Assembly (NCBI RefSeq): GCF_036246005.1 | Contig: NZ_CP109171.1 | Coordinates: 1,352,001 to 1,416,000 of the forward strand | Length of the DNA: 64,000 nt | Reading direction: 5' to 3' | Origin: Streptomyces sp. NBC_01723 | GTDB lineage: Bacteria; Actinomycetota; Actinomycetes; Streptomycetales; Streptomycetaceae | Part shown: piece after piece, positions 35,895-51,487 of the stretch | How the letters are laid out: each line of letters begins with the position of its first letter | Position numbering within the stretch: the first letter of the stretch is position 1 | Notes under the pieces: generated by a model | The model's input: only the letters and a program-made list of their open reading frames with translations | The model's database searches: none | What the model was told of the DNA's origin: nothing | Position numbers and translations under genes: made by a program

Positions 35895-36827
35895 TCAGTC
35901 GCCCAGCAGCTCGCCCTCGGTGATCCGCGCCCCCCGCGCCCAGTCCGCGGCCCGCATCGGCTTCTTGCCCTGCGCCTGCACCCACAGCAGCTCGACGGCG
36001 TAGGAGCCGGTGCCGACGTACACGTTGTTCTTGCCGGGGGCGAGCTGCCCGGGGGCGAGGTCGTTCCGGTCGGGGAGCGGGACCGCCTGCACGAGCTTGA
36101 GCCGCTCGCCCCGGAAGGTGGTCCAGGCACCGGGCGCCGGGGTGCACCCGCGCACCACGCGGTCCACGCGCAGCGCCGGGGCGGACCAGTCGATCCGGGC
36201 GTCCTCGACGGTGATCTTCGGAGCGAGGGTGACACCGTCGGCCGGCTGCGGTACGGCGTCCAGGGTGCCGTCCTCGATGCCGTCCATGGTGGCCGCGAGC
36301 AGCCCGGCGCCGGCGAACGCGAGCCGGGTCAGCAGGTCGCCGCTGGTGTCGGTGGACCGCACGGTCTCGGTGACCGTCCCGTAGACGGGGCCGGAGTCCA
36401 GGCCCTCCTCGATCAGGAAGGTGGACGCGCCGGTGATCTCGTCGCCCGCCATGAGCGCGTGCTGCACGGGCGCGGCCCCGCGCCAGGCGGGCAGCAGCGA
36501 GAAGTGCAGGTTGACCCAGCCGCGGGCGGGCACGTCGAGGGCGACCCGGGGCAGCAGGGCCCCGTAGGCGACGACGGGGCAGCAGTCGGGCGCGATCGCG
36601 CGCAGCCGGTCCAGGAACTCGGGGTCGCGCGGCTTCGCGGGCTTGAGCACCTCGATGCCCGCCTCCTCGGCCCGTTCGGCCACGGGCGAGGCGACCATCC
36701 GGCGCCCGCGCCCGGCCGGAGCGTCGGGCCGCGTGACGACGGCGGCCACCTCGTGACGCCCGGAGGCGATCAGGGCGTCCAGAGCGGGAACGGCGACCTC
36801 GGGGGTACCGGCGAAGACGAGCTTCAT
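35895..36827 (-). CDS. fmt: Methionyl-tRNA formyltransferase
   Basis: Formylates initiator Met-tRNA with 10-formyl-tetrahydrofolate. 310 residues. [16 protein letters not shown] at the start and [20 protein letters not shown], with the catalytic Asn-His-like loop, are diagnostic; the C-terminal tRNA-binding domain ends with [12 protein letters not shown] 36827 begins the conserved N-terminus; longer in-frame extensions upstream are not coding-like. Confidence 0.96.
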   Translation of the reverse strand: MKLVFAGTPEVAVPALDALIASGRHEVAAVVTRPDAPAGRGRRMVASPVAERAEEAGIEVLKPAKPRDPEFLDRLRAIAPDCCPVVAYGALLPRVALDVPARGWVNLHFSLLPAWRGAAPVQHALMAGDEITGASTFLIEEGLDSGPVYGTVTETVRSTDTSGDLLTRLAFAGAGLLAATMDGIEDGTLDAVPQPADGVTLAPKITVEDARIDWSAPALRVDRVVRGCTPAPGAWTTFRGERLKLVQAVPLPDRNDLAPGQLAPGKNNVYVGTGSYAVELLWVQAQGKKPMRAADWARGARITEGELLGD

Positions 36828-37708
<881 letters not shown>

Positions 37709-37720
37709 CGGCACCGCCCG

Positions 37721-37760
37721 GCCGCCCTCCCGGATCCTGCTGGAGGGCGGTCGGCCGTTT
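37721..37760 (+). terminator. Terminator hairpin after the HTH gene
   Basis: GCCGCCCTCC (37721-37730) pairs with GGAGGGCGGT (37742-37751; one G-U pair), 11-nt loop, followed by CGGCCGTTT. It starts 12 bp past the stop and also faces the end of priA. Confidence 0.6.
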
Positions 37761-37795
37761 CGGCCACCGGCTCCCGCGGGGGCGGCCCGCGCCCC

Positions 37796-39946
37796 TCAGC
37801 CGATGTCCGGCGGATCGATCCGCACCCACACCACCGCGTCGCTCCCCCGTGCCGTCCGCGCCGCCTGGGCGGCCTTCAGCGCACCGGCCAGCGCCGCCCC
37901 GCGCCCCGGCGGCACCCGGATCAGCGCCCGCTCCCAATGCTCCCCGGGCGGTGGGGCCCCCGCCCGGCGCGGACGCCCTGCCGAGGTGACCGGCAGCGGC
38001 ACCGGGCCCAGCACCTCGGCCTCGGGCGGCAGCTCCGCGGCACCCAGGAAACCGGCCACCGCCTCCGGAGGCCCGGCCACGGCCGCCATCCTGGACACCG
38101 GCGGAAAACCCAGCTCGGCCCGCTCGGCCAGCTCCCGCACCGCGTGACCGACGGGGTCCCAGCGCACCAGCGCCTGCACCGGCCTGAGGGTCGGCTCGGC
38201 GACGGCGACGACGGTGCCGCCGGCGCTCTGCGGGCGCACCAGCGCGGCGGCGGCCAGCCAGCGGCGCAGCGCGTCCTCACCGGCGCGCAGGTCGGGCCGC
38301 CCGAGCATCGCCCAGCCGTCGAGCAGCAACGCCGCCGCGTAGCCGCCCTCGGCGACGGGTTCGGCGCCCGGGGTGCTGACGACCAGCGCCGGGGCCTGCG
38401 CCACGGTGTCCAGCACATGCTCGCGTCCGGAGGTGCGCACGGGCACCGCGGGGAAGGCGCGACCCAGTTCCTCGGCGGTGCGCCGCGCCCCCACCACCTG
38501 CGCGCGCAGCCGGAAGGCGCCGCACTCCGGGCAGTGCCAGCCGCTCTCCTCGCGCCCGCACCAGCCGCACCGCAGCGCGGACCCGGACTCCTGCCCCTCC
38601 AGCGGCCCCGCGCAGTGGCGGCACCGCGCGGGCGTCCGGCACGCGGCGCACGCCATCCGCGGCACGTAGCCCCGCCGCGGCACCTGCACCAGCACCGGTC
38701 CGTGCCGCAGTCCGTCCCTGACGACCTGCCAGGCGAAGGTCGGCAGCCGTGCGGCGCGGGCGGCCTCGTCCCGGGCCAGGTCGCCGTCGCCCACGGTGCG
38801 CACCAGCGGGGCGACGGCCCGCACCTGGTCCCGGGCGGCGACCAGCGGCCGGGCCCAGCCGGTCTCCACGAGCTGGGCGGCTTCCACGGTGCAGCTCCAG
38901 CCGCCCAGCAGGAAGGCGCACCGGTCCTGGGCGGCGCGCAGCAGCAGCACCTCCCGCGCGTGCGGCTGCGGGGCGTGCGGCTCGCTGTGGCTGTCGTCGC
39001 CGTCGTCCCAGAGGGCGACCAGCCCGAGGTCGCGCACCGGCGCGAACATGGCCGCGCGGGTCCCGACGACGGCCCGTACGGCGCCCCGGCGCACCGCGAG
39101 CCACTGCGCGTACCGCTTCTCGGGTCCGGCGTCGGCGGTGAGCACCGCGTGCCGCCCCTCGCCGAGCAGGCCGGTCAGCGCGGCGTCGACGCGGGCGACC
39201 GCCCGCCCGTCCGGCAGGACGACGAGCGCGCCCCGGCCGGAGGCCAGCGTGGCCGCCACCGCCCGCGCCAGCTCCTCGCTCCACTGCGGGCCGGGCAGCG
39301 CGTTCCACACCGCGCGGGGTGCGCTTCCCGAGGCGAGCGCCCTCACGAACGCCTCGCCCCGCTCGTACCGCGCCCAGGACCCCGGCTCCGGCGCCGGCGG
39401 CGGGGGCAGCGGGTCCGGCGAGGCTCGCTTCTCGGCGCGCGCGTTGCGCGGGGGTACGGCGAGCTGGAGCACGTCGGCGAGGCTGCCCGCGTACCGGTCG
39501 GCGACGGCGCGCACGAGTCCCAGCAGCTCCTCGTCGAGGATCCGCTCGGGCGAGACGACCTGGGCCAGCGCCGCGAGGGGCCCCGAGTAGTCGGACTCGG
39601 CGCGCCGCTCGATGAGGAAGCCGTCGATGAGCCCGCCGCCCTCGCGCCGCCCGTCCCGCACCCGGTGCCGCCCGGCCCCGAAGCGCACCCGCACCCGCAC
39701 ACCGGGCTGGGCCTCGGCGTCGAGCTCCTCGGGCACCGCGTAGTCGAAGTACCGGTCGAGGTGGAGCACGCCCTTGTCGACGAGCACCCTGGCGACCGGC
39801 AGCTCCCCGGCGAGCGCGGCTCCGCGCCAGGTCCGCGGTTTGGCCCGGGGCGTCTTCGCCCGGCGCACGGTCTCCCGGATGAGCGCGAGCTGCTCGGGCG
39901 GCGCGTCCTGCGCGCCGCCCTCGGCCGGTCCGTTCTCGCTGCTCAC
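37796..39946 (-). CDS. priA: Primosomal protein N' (PriA), actinobacterial type without helicase motifs
   Basis: A 716-residue protein of the replication restart pathway. The N-terminal DNA-binding domain (VDKGVLHLDRYFDYAVP at about 55-70) and the Zn-binding cysteines (CAACRTPARCRHC then CGWC, CPEC at about 430-475) are retained. Where other bacteria have Walker A (GxTGSGKT) this one reads SGSAPRAVWNALPGPQW, and the DEEH box is replaced by WDDGDDSHSE. It therefore should not hydrolyse ATP as a helicase. This loss is, from memory, shared by actinobacterial PriA. It may act as a structural fork-recognition protein. Confidence 0.92.
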   Translation of the reverse strand: MSSENGPAEGGAQDAPPEQLALIRETVRRAKTPRAKPRTWRGAALAGELPVARVLVDKGVLHLDRYFDYAVPEELDAEAQPGVRVRVRFGAGRHRVRDGRREGGGLIDGFLIERRAESDYSGPLAALAQVVSPERILDEELLGLVRAVADRYAGSLADVLQLAVPPRNARAEKRASPDPLPPPPAPEPGSWARYERGEAFVRALASGSAPRAVWNALPGPQWSEELARAVAATLASGRGALVVLPDGRAVARVDAALTGLLGEGRHAVLTADAGPEKRYAQWLAVRRGAVRAVVGTRAAMFAPVRDLGLVALWDDGDDSHSEPHAPQPHAREVLLLRAAQDRCAFLLGGWSCTVEAAQLVETGWARPLVAARDQVRAVAPLVRTVGDGDLARDEAARAARLPTFAWQVVRDGLRHGPVLVQVPRRGYVPRMACAACRTPARCRHCAGPLEGQESGSALRCGWCGREESGWHCPECGAFRLRAQVVGARRTAEELGRAFPAVPVRTSGREHVLDTVAQAPALVVSTPGAEPVAEGGYAAALLLDGWAMLGRPDLRAGEDALRRWLAAAALVRPQSAGGTVVAVAEPTLRPVQALVRWDPVGHAVRELAERAELGFPPVSRMAAVAGPPEAVAGFLGAAELPPEAEVLGPVPLPVTSAGRPRRAGAPPPGEHWERALIRVPPGRGAALAGALKAAQAARTARGSDAVVWVRIDPPDIG

Positions 39947-40121
39947 GCCTGCATTCTCGCAAAGGCCACTGACAACCGCGGGCGCCCGCGATCACACCGT
40001 CCCGGTACCGGTCCGACGCCGCCCCGGAACGCGCCGGGGCCCGGCGCCCCCGTCGGGGACACCGGGCCTCGTGACGTGCGAAGGACGCGTCCGCGCCTCC
40101 TGGAGTGGCGCTCCGGGCGTC

Positions 40122-41330
40122 CTAGAGCCCCGCCGCCTTGCGCAGCGCGTCCACGCGGTCGGTGCGCTCCCAGGTGAAGTCCGCCAGCTCACGGCCGAAG
40201 TGGCCGTAGGCGGCGGTCTGGGCGTAGATCGGGCGAAGCAGGTCGAGGTCGCGGATGATCGCGGCCGGACGGAGGTCGAAGACCTCGTCGATCGCCTTCT
40301 CGATCTTCTCGGTGTCGATCTTGGCGGTGCCGAAGGTCTCCACGAAGAGGCCGACCGGCTCGGCCTTGCCGATGGCGTAGGCCACCTGGACCTCGCAGCG
40401 GGCGGCGAGGCCCGCGGCGACCACGTTCTTGGCGACCCAGCGCATGGCGTAGGCGGCGGAGCGGTCGACCTTGGACGGGTCCTTGCCGGAGAAGGCGCCG
40501 CCGCCGTGGCGGGCCATGCCGCCGTACGTGTCGATGATGATCTTGCGGCCGGTGAGGCCGGCGTCGCCCATCGGGCCGCCGATCTCGAAGCGGCCGGTGG
40601 GGTTGACCAGGAGCCGGTAGTTCTCCGTGTCCAGCTTGATGCCGTCGTCGAGGAGCGCCTTCAGCTCGGGCTCGACGACGAATTCCTTGATGTCGGGAGC
40701 GAGCAGCGACTCCAGGTCGATGTCGCTGGCGTGCTGGGAGGAGACCACGACCGTGTCGAGGCGGACGGCCTTGTCGCCGTCGTACTCGATGGTCACCTGG
40801 GTCTTGCCGTCGGGGCGCAGGTAGGGGATGGTCCCGTTCTTGCGGACCTCGGAGAGGCGCTTGGAGAGGCGGTGCGCCAGGAAGACGGGCAGCGGCATGA
40901 GGGTCGGCGTCTCGTCGGACGCGTAGCCGAACATCAGGCCCTGGTCGCCGGCGCCCTGCCGGTCCAGCTCGTCCTCGTCGCCCTCGACCCGGTTCTCGTA
41001 AGCCGTGTCGACGCCCTGCGCGATGTCCGGGGACTGGGCGCCGATCGAGACCGAGACGCCGCAGGACGCGCCGTCGAAGCCCTTCTTCGAGGAGTCGTAG
41101 CCGATCTCCAGGATCTTGCCGCGGACGAGGGTGGCGATGTCCGCGTAGGCCTTGGTGGTGACCTCTCCGGCCACGTGCACCAGACCGGTGGTGATCAGGG
41201 TTTCGACGGCGACCCGAGAGGTCGGGTCCTCGCGCAGAAGCGCGTCGAGAATGGTGTCGCTGATCTGGTCAGCGATCTTGTCGGGGTGACCTTCGGTCAC
41301 GGACTCCGAGGTGAACAGGCGACGGGACAC
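40122..41330 (-). CDS. metK: S-adenosylmethionine synthetase
   Basis: Makes S-adenosylmethionine from ATP and methionine. 402 residues. [12 protein letters not shown] near the start, [10 protein letters not shown], and [19 protein letters not shown] are the family signatures. GTG 41330 ([16 protein letters not shown]) has AGGGAG four bases upstream. Monocistronic: 242 bp separate it from coaBC and 175 bp from priA. No SAM riboswitch is recognisable in the leader. Confidence 0.97.
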   Translation of the reverse strand: MSRRLFTSESVTEGHPDKIADQISDTILDALLREDPTSRVAVETLITTGLVHVAGEVTTKAYADIATLVRGKILEIGYDSSKKGFDGASCGVSVSIGAQSPDIAQGVDTAYENRVEGDEDELDRQGAGDQGLMFGYASDETPTLMPLPVFLAHRLSKRLSEVRKNGTIPYLRPDGKTQVTIEYDGDKAVRLDTVVVSSQHASDIDLESLLAPDIKEFVVEPELKALLDDGIKLDTENYRLLVNPTGRFEIGGPMGDAGLTGRKIIIDTYGGMARHGGGAFSGKDPSKVDRSAAYAMRWVAKNVVAAGLAARCEVQVAYAIGKAEPVGLFVETFGTAKIDTEKIEKAIDEVFDLRPAAIIRDLDLLRPIYAQTAAYGHFGRELADFTWERTDRVDALRKAAGL

Positions 41331-41572
41331 AACGCTCCCTGGGGTTGCAGCGGCTGCTGGCTGATCATTGGCGGACGGCACGGGGAGCTGCACCCGGCGA
41401 CGTCCAAGGAACAGTTTATCGGTCACGCTCGGCCGCGGACTCACCCGTCTCAGCTCTCGGAAGGGCTGTGACCTGCGGCACGGGCATTCTGCCCAGAACG
41501 AGGCGGCCTTGGCCAGGGCCGCCACGCTCGAATGGGCGGGGTTCGCGCGGACCGCCCGGCCGAATGGCTCAT

Positions 41573-42775
41573 TCAGGCGAGTCGTTCCGCCACGAGGTCC
41601 CACACCGTTTCGGCCAGGTCCTCCTTCGGACCGTACGGAACGGGGGTCTCGGTGCCGTCGGCGCCGAGGACGACGGCCTCGTTCTCCTCCGCGCCGAAGG
41701 TCTTGCGCTCCCCCACCTCGTTGACCACGAGGAGGTCGCAGCCCTTGCGCTTCAGCTTCGCCCGGCCGTTGGCGAGGACGTCGTCGGTCTCGGCGGCGAA
41801 GCCGACGACCACCTGGCCCGGGCGGGCCCGGCTGCCGGAGACCTCGGCGAGGATGTCCGGATTCCGCACCAGCTCGATCGGCGCCGGTTCCTGGCCGTCC
41901 TTCTTCTTGATCTTTCCGGTGGCGTAGGCGGCCGGCCGGAAGTCGGCGACCGCCGCGGCCATGACGACGGCGTCCGCCTCCGCCGCGACCCGCAGCACCG
42001 CCTCGCGCAGCTCCACCGCGGTGCCCACCGGGACCACGTCCACGCCGGCCGGGTCCGGGAGCGACGGGTTCGCCGAGAGCAGGGTGACGCGGGCCCCGCG
42101 CGCGGCGGCGGTGCGGGCGAGGGCGTAGCCCTGCTTGCCGGAGGAGCGGTTGCCGAGGAACCGGACCGGGTCGAGGGGCTCCCGGGTGCCGCCTGCGCTG
42201 ACCACGACGTGGCGTCCGGCGAGGTCCGGCTCCCGCGCGCCCCGGGCGAGTACCCGGCGGCAGACCTCGAAGATCTCGCCGGGGTCGGGCAGCCGCCCCT
42301 TGCCGGTGTCGACGCCGGTGAGGCGGCCGACGGCCGGTTCGACGACGACGGCGCCGCGGCGGCGCAGTGTCGCCACGTTCTCCTGGGTGGCCGGGTGCTC
42401 CCACATCTCGGTGTGCATGGCGGGGGCGAAGACGACCGGGCAGCGGGCCGTCAGGAGGGTGTTGGTGAGGAGGTCGTCGGCGAGGCCGTGGGCCGCCTTG
42501 GCCAGCATGTCGGCGGTGGCGGGCGCGACGACGACCAGGTCGGCGTGCTGGCCGATGCGCACGTGCGGGACCTCGTGGACGTCGTCCCACACCTCGGTCG
42601 ACACGGGGTTTCCGGACAGGGCGGACCAGGTGGCGGCGCCGACGAAGTGCAGGGCGGAGGCGGTGGGGACGACCCGGACCTCGTGCCCCGACTCCGTGAA
42701 CCTGCGCAGCAGCTCACAGGCCTTGTACGCGGCGATGCCGCCACTGACCCCCAGAACGACCTTGGGCTTGTCCAC
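41573..42775 (-). CDS. coaBC: Bifunctional phosphopantothenoylcysteine decarboxylase / phosphopantothenate-cysteine ligase
   Basis: Two consecutive steps of coenzyme A synthesis. The N-terminal CoaC flavoprotein domain (about residues 1-185) shows [14 protein letters not shown] and [17 protein letters not shown]; the C-terminal CoaB domain shows [20 protein letters not shown] and [10 protein letters not shown]. 400 residues from GTG 42775, which has GGGGAGAG six bases upstream; an ATG at 42811 would add twelve residues. Follows rpoZ by 123 bp with a hairpin between. Confidence 0.95.
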   Translation of the reverse strand: MDKPKVVLGVSGGIAAYKACELLRRFTESGHEVRVVPTASALHFVGAATWSALSGNPVSTEVWDDVHEVPHVRIGQHADLVVVAPATADMLAKAAHGLADDLLTNTLLTARCPVVFAPAMHTEMWEHPATQENVATLRRRGAVVVEPAVGRLTGVDTGKGRLPDPGEIFEVCRRVLARGAREPDLAGRHVVVSAGGTREPLDPVRFLGNRSSGKQGYALARTAAARGARVTLLSANPSLPDPAGVDVVPVGTAVELREAVLRVAAEADAVVMAAAVADFRPAAYATGKIKKKDGQEPAPIELVRNPDILAEVSGSRARPGQVVVGFAAETDDVLANGRAKLKRKGCDLLVVNEVGERKTFGAEENEAVVLGADGTETPVPYGPKEDLAETVWDLVAERLA

Positions 42776-42817
42776 CGTCTCTCCCCGACTCGGATAACGC
42801 TTACGACCCATGACACA

Positions 42818-42852
42818 CCACAGGCCCGACAGTCGGGCTGCCGGGCCTGTGG
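42818..42852 (-). terminator. Hairpin between rpoZ and coaBC
   Basis: CCACAGGCCCG and CGGGCCTGTGG (42852-42842 with 42828-42818) form an 11-bp perfect stem with a 13-nt loop; a second, smaller palindrome (GCCCGACAGTCGGGC) lies within. It may end the gmk-rpoZ transcript or attenuate reading into coaBC. Confidence 0.55.
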
Positions 42853-42898
42853 AAAAGTCAGCTTCAGGCTGAAAATACTACCGCCGATGTCGCCGGTA

Positions 42899-43171
42899 CT
42901 ACTGCGCCGGACCCTCGATGGCCTCGGAGGTCAGCAGCCCTGCGTTGATCTCGCGCAGGGCGATCGAGAGCGGCTTCTCGTGTACGTGGGTGTCGACGAG
43001 CGGACCGACGTACTCGAGGAGGCCCTCACCGAGCTGCGAGTAGTACGCGTTGATCTGGCGGGCGCGCTTGGCCGCGTAGATCACGAGGCTGTACTTCGAG
43101 TCCGTGGCCTCGAGGAGCTCGTCGATCGGCGGGTTGATGATGCCCTCGGGCGCGGAGATGGAAGAGGACAC
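42899..43171 (-). CDS. rpoZ: RNA polymerase omega subunit
   Basis: A 90-residue subunit that helps assemble beta'. [20 protein letters not shown] and AAKRARQIN are the conserved omega segments. GTG 43171 is preceded by GGAAGG. Next to gmk, 51 bp away, the usual bacterial arrangement gmk-rpoZ-coaBC. Confidence 0.97.
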   Translation of the reverse strand: MSSSISAPEGIINPPIDELLEATDSKYSLVIYAAKRARQINAYYSQLGEGLLEYVGPLVDTHVHEKPLSIALREINAGLLTSEAIEGPAQ

Positions 43172-43222
43172 GCTCTACCTTCCGATGGATGGGAAAGATT
43201 CAGCCAGAGTGACCAGTAACGA

Positions 43223-43816
43223 TCACACGACGTTCGTCAAGGCTAGCAGCTCGCGCGCCACGTCCTCGACGGAGGTGTTGACCAGCGTCTGATCGAACTC
43301 CGGCTCGGCCGCCAGCTCGACCTTGGCCGTGCCGAGGCGGCGCTCGATCACGTCCGGCGGTTCGGTGCCGCGCCCGGTGAGCCGGCGCACCAGCTCCTCC
43401 CAGGAGGGCGGGGCCAGGAACACCAGCTGGGCCTCGGGCATGGAGGCGCGGACCTGCCGGGCACCCTGGAGGTCGATCTCCAGGAGCACCGGCTCACCGG
43501 CCTCCAGGCGCTCCAGTACCGCCGCGCGCGGCGTGCCGTAGCGGTTGCCGGCGAACTCGGCCCACTCCAGCAGCTCCCCGTTGGCGATCAGCTTGTCCAT
43601 CTCCTCGTCGGTGACGAAGAAGTAGTGGACACCGTACTGCTCGCCCGGGCGGGGCCGGCGGGTCGTCGCCGAGACCGACAGCCATACCTCGGGGTGTTCC
43701 TTGCGCATATGGGCGACGACCGTGCTCTTGCCGACCCCCGAGGGGCCGGAGAGCACGGTCAGCCGCGGACGTGCGTCCGGGGGTACGGGGGACGTCCCCC
43801 GGGGTGTTGCAGCCAT
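43223..43816 (-). CDS. gmk: Guanylate kinase
   Basis: Phosphorylates GMP to GDP. 197 residues with the P-loop [12 protein letters not shown] at about 22-33, [15 protein letters not shown] (GMP-binding) and [13 protein letters not shown]. Sits between the sIHF gene and rpoZ, all on the minus strand. Confidence 0.97.
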   Translation of the reverse strand: MAATPRGTSPVPPDARPRLTVLSGPSGVGKSTVVAHMRKEHPEVWLSVSATTRRPRPGEQYGVHYFFVTDEEMDKLIANGELLEWAEFAGNRYGTPRAAVLERLEAGEPVLLEIDLQGARQVRASMPEAQLVFLAPPSWEELVRRLTGRGTEPPDVIERRLGTAKVELAAEPEFDQTLVNTSVEDVARELLALTNVV

Positions 43817-43854
43817 GCCAGCGATTATTCCAGCAATCCCGGAGTGGTCCGGAC

Positions 43855-44178
43855 TCAGCTGCCGGTGCTGCCGAACTCACGCTCCAGGGAGGCGATCTGG
43901 TTGGACCCGAGACCGCGCACGCGGCGGCTCTCGGAGATGCCCAGACGCTCCATGATCTGCTTGGCGCGGACCTTGCCCACGCCCGGCAGGGACTCGAGGA
44001 GGGCGGAGACCTTCATCTTGCCGATGACGTCGTTCTCCTGACCCTGCTTGATGACCTCGTGGAGGGAGGCGCCGGAGTGCTTGAGTCGATTCTTGACCTC
44101 GGCCCGCTCCCGGCGAGCCGCGGCGGCCTTTTCGAGCGCGGCTGCGCGCTGTTCAGGGGTAAGGGGCGGAAGAGCCAC
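43855..44178 (-). CDS. sihf: Streptomyces integration host factor-like nucleoid protein (sIHF)
   Basis: A 107-residue basic DNA-binding protein. Long N-terminal helix ([20 protein letters not shown]) and a helix-two-turn-helix-like domain [20 protein letters not shown] that binds double-stranded DNA without sequence preference. In Streptomyces sIHF compacts the nucleoid and affects development and antibiotic synthesis; the mycobacterial counterpart is mIHF. GTG 44178 has GAGGTGA nearby; longer in-frame starts extend beyond the conserved sequence. Confidence 0.95.
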   Translation of the reverse strand: MALPPLTPEQRAAALEKAAAARRERAEVKNRLKHSGASLHEVIKQGQENDVIGKMKVSALLESLPGVGKVRAKQIMERLGISESRRVRGLGSNQIASLEREFGSTGS

Positions 44179-44411
44179 GCCTACGTCACCTCGGATGTCG
44201 AACTGTCGGATACGGACCGGTGAGGAACCTAGTCGCCCCACACCTGGGGAGCCACGAGCAACACGCTTGCCCGCTGGCTCTCGACGGAGACTAGCGGTCA
44301 AGTCCGCCAGAGTCAGCGAGAACAGCGGAAAAGTCCTGGTCAGCCTCCGTGAGGCCGGACATTAGGGACATAATGCCTCGGATTTGAGGATGTATCCAAG
44401 GTCTCGGCGTC

Positions 44412-45262
44412 CTAGGCCGCCGCCAGAGCGGCTCTGACCTCGTCGGCGAAGCGGTCCACGGCCGTACGCAGTGCGGTTGCGTCCGGACCGTGACGAAGCA
44501 CACCCCTGCTGACATTCGGCACCACGTTGCGCACCGCCGCACCGAACACGCGCGGCAGGTCCGCCGGGGTCGCTCCCTGGGCGCCGATGCCGGGTGCGAG
44601 GAGCGGTCCGTTGACGTCCAGGTCGTACGACGACAGGTCGCCGAGGGTGGCGCCGACCACCGCGCCGAAGGAGCCGAGGGGCTCCTCCCCCGCGTTCTCG
44701 GCGGCGAGGTGCGCCAGCATCGTCGCCCCCACGCTCCGCCCGTCGGGCCGGACCGCGTGCTGGACCTCACCGCCCTCCGGGTTCGAGGTCAGCGCCAGCA
44801 CGAACAGACCGGCACCGCTCTCGCGCGCCAGGTCGACGGCCGGCCTCAGGGAGCCGTAGCCGAGGTAGGGCGAGACCGTCAGCGCGTCCGAGAACAGCGG
44901 CGCGTCCTTGCGCAGGAAGGACTCCGCGTAGGCGGCCATGGTCGAGCCGATGTCGCCGCGCTTGGCGTCCATGACCACCAGTGCCCCGGCCGCGCGCGCC
45001 TCCTCGACGGACTTCTCCAGGACGGCGACGCCGCGCGAACCGAAGCGCTCGAAGAAGGCGCTCTGCGGCTTGAGCACGGCCACCCGGTCCGCCGTCGCCT
45101 CGACCACGGTGCGGCTGAAGCGCTCCAGACCGGCCACGTCGTCGCCCAGCCCCCACTCGGCGAGCAGGGAGGCGTGCGGGTCGATGCCGACGCACAGCGG
45201 GCCGCGCTCGTCCATCGCGCGGCGCAGCCGGGCGCCGAAGGGCTCGAGTACCGTCATGCGGG

Positions 45263-45266
<4 letters not shown>
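44412..45266 (-). CDS. pyrF: Orotidine 5'-phosphate decarboxylase
   Basis: Last step of UMP synthesis. 284 residues, the larger family-2 type: [20 protein letters not shown] carries the catalytic Lys/Asp. ATG 45266 overlaps the pyrD stop (ATGA); a second in-frame ATG lies three codons downstream. Last gene of the pyr operon. Confidence 0.96.
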
Positions 45267-46369
<1,103 letters not shown>

Positions 46370-46390
46370 GTGTCCTCGTGACGCCTCTGG

Positions 46391-46430
46391 AGACGGTCGG
46401 CTCATGAAGGAGACGGTGGGGTCATGAAGA
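46391..46430. repeat. 20-bp imperfect tandem repeat between carB and pyrD
   Basis: AGACGGTCGGCTCATGAAGG (46391-46410) is followed directly by AGACGGTGGGGTCATGAAGA (46411-46430), 17 of 20 identical. It leads into the hairpin next to the carB stop. Confidence 0.6.
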
Positions 46431-46458
46431 GGGGGACACCGTTTCCGGTGTCCCCCTC
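46429..46458 (-). terminator. Strong hairpin after carB inside the pyr operon
   Basis: GAGGGGGACACCG and CGGTGTCCCCCTC form a 13-bp perfect stem around a 4-nt loop (46442-46445), starting eight bases past the carB stop. There is no U-run, so it may partly terminate, stall or stabilise the mRNA between carB and pyrD. Confidence 0.6.
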
Positions 46459-46465
46459 GGGGCCG

Positions 46466-49766
<3,301 letters not shown>

Positions 49767-49774
<8 letters not shown>

Positions 49775-50924
49775 GCTGGCCCTCCATCAAAGCTGTGCTC
49801 ATCAAAGACGTGAAGCGGTCGAACAGGTAGGCGGCGTCGTGCGGGCCGGCGGCCGCCTCGGGGTGGTACTGGACGCTGAAGGCCGGCCGGTCGAGGAGCT
49901 GGAGGCCCTCCACCACGTTGTCGTTGAGGCAGACGTGGGAGACCTCGGCGCGGCCGTACGGCGTGTCGGAGACCCGGTCGAGCGGGGCGTCGACGGCGAA
50001 GCCGTGGTTGTGCGCGGTGACCTCGACCTTGCCGGTCGTACGGTCCTGCACCGGCTGGTTGATGCCGCGGTGGCCGTACTTCAGCTTGAAGGTGCCGAAG
50101 CCGAGCGCGCGGCCCAGGATCTGGTTGCCGAAGCAGATGCCGAAGAGGGGGGTGCCGCGCTCCAGGACGCCCCGCATGACGGAGACCGGGTGGTCGGCGG
50201 TGGCCGGGTCGCCGGGGCCGTTGGAGAAGAAGACGCCGTCCGGGTTGACGGCGTAGACGTCCTCGACGGTGGCCGTGGCGGGCAGCACGTGCACCTCGAT
50301 GCCCCGCTCGGCCATGCGGTGCGGGGTCATGCCCTTGATGCCGAGGTCGACGGCGGCGACGGTGTACTTCTTCTCGCCGATCGCCGGGACGACGTACGCC
50401 TCGGTGGTGGCGACCTCGGCGGAGAGGTCGGCGCCGCTCATCTCGGGGGCCTGGCGGACCTCGGCGAGCATGGTGCCCTCGTCGGGCAGCGCGTGGCCGG
50501 AGAAGATGCCGACCCGCATGGCGCCGCGCTCGCGCAGGTGACGGGTGAGGGCGCGGGTGTCGATGCCGGAGATGCCGACGACGCCCTGGGCGGCCAGCTC
50601 CTCGTCGAGGGAGCGGGTGGAGCGCCAGTTGGAGGGCACGCGCGCGGGGTCGCGGACGACGTACCCGGCGACCCAGATCTTCCTGGACTCCATGTCCTCG
50701 TCGTTGACCCCGGTGTTCCCGACGTGCGGGGCGGTCATGACGACGACCTGACGGTGGTACGACGGGTCGGTGAGGGTCTCCTGGTAGCCGGTCATGCCGG
50801 TGGAGAACACGGCTTCGCCGAAGGTGGCCCCCACGGCCCCGTAGGCGCGGCCGCGGAAGGTCCGGCCGTCCTCCAGGACGAGTACTGCGGGAGTCCTGTC
50901 GACTCCCCTGGTGGAGGTCGTCAT
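49767..50924 (-). CDS. carA: Carbamoyl-phosphate synthase small subunit
   Basis: Glutamine amidotransferase subunit supplying ammonia to CarB. 385 residues; class I glutaminase nucleophile in [12 protein letters not shown] and the His-Glu pair in [19 protein letters not shown] has the usual Cys. ATG 50924 overlaps the stop of the membrane protein gene upstream (ATGA). Confidence 0.97.
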
Positions 50925-51487
50925 CGTGCGCCTTCCGTTTCCGTCTTGTTGATCATGTCGTTCAGTGTTTCGACCCACTCGTTGTGCTCGGCCGCGTGGT
51001 CGGAGCGGAAGCCGGAGTCGATCAGCTTGTCCCCGTGCGCCCAGGTGACGACGAGCAGTCCGCCCTCGGTGAGGACCTTGCCCGCGATGCCCTTGTCGAG
51101 CCGGGCCTCGCGCAGTGCGGTGACGGGGACGAAGAAGTCGGCCGCGCCGGGGCGTACGACGTCCAGTCCCGTGTCCGTCAGGGTGAGCTCGACCCGGCTG
51201 CGGGTGCCCAGGCCGTGCGCCACGATGCGGTCCAGCCACTGCCCGGCGGTGGTGGAGCCGTGGTAGCGGCCGCTCAGTACCAGTCTCGCCGGACCGGGGT
51301 CGTCCGGCGCGCCGGGCAGGTCGGGCAGGTCGCTTTGGAGGGTGCCGCGCCACTTCCAGCCCTCGCGCATCAGCCAGTAGACGAGCGCGACGAACAGTCC
51401 GAGGCCGACGACCCAGCCGATACGGGCGGCCCAGTCGGTCACTTGCGCCGATTCCTTCTCGGCGGCCAGCAGGATTACAGGTGTCAC
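50921..51487 (-). CDS. Membrane protein of the pyr operon (PH-like)
   Basis: A 188-residue protein with one hydrophobic helix at about residues 17-37 ([17 protein letters not shown]) and a cytoplasmic beta-rich domain ([20 protein letters not shown], split as [13 protein letters not shown]). GTG 51487 overlaps the pyrC stop (GTGA) and the gene's stop overlaps carA, so it is translated within the pyr operon. The homologous position in Mycobacterium (between pyrC and carA) also holds a membrane protein of unknown role. It may tether or tune the CAD-like enzymes; this is speculation. Confidence 0.85.
   Translation of the reverse strand: MTPVILLAAEKESAQVTDWAARIGWVVGLGLFVALVYWLMREGWKWRGTLQSDLPDLPGAPDDPGPARLVLSGRYHGSTTAGQWLDRIVAHGLGTRSRVELTLTDTGLDVVRPGAADFFVPVTALREARLDKGIAGKVLTEGGLLVVTWAHGDKLIDSGFRSDHAAEHNEWVETLNDMINKTETEGAR

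Noticed and set aside
41502..41523. Terminator for coaBC (GGCGGCC/GGCCGCC stem)
   Set aside because: 7-bp stem, no U-run, 50 bp from the stop; too common in this base composition to claim.
41331..41572. SAM riboswitch upstream of metK
   Set aside because: No SAM-I, SAM-II or SAM-IV core sequence recognised in the leader.
40122..42590. Extended frame joining metK to sequence inside coaBC
   Set aside because: Residues before VSRRLF are a shadow of coaBC; GTG 41330 has its own ribosome binding site and gives the usual 402 residues.
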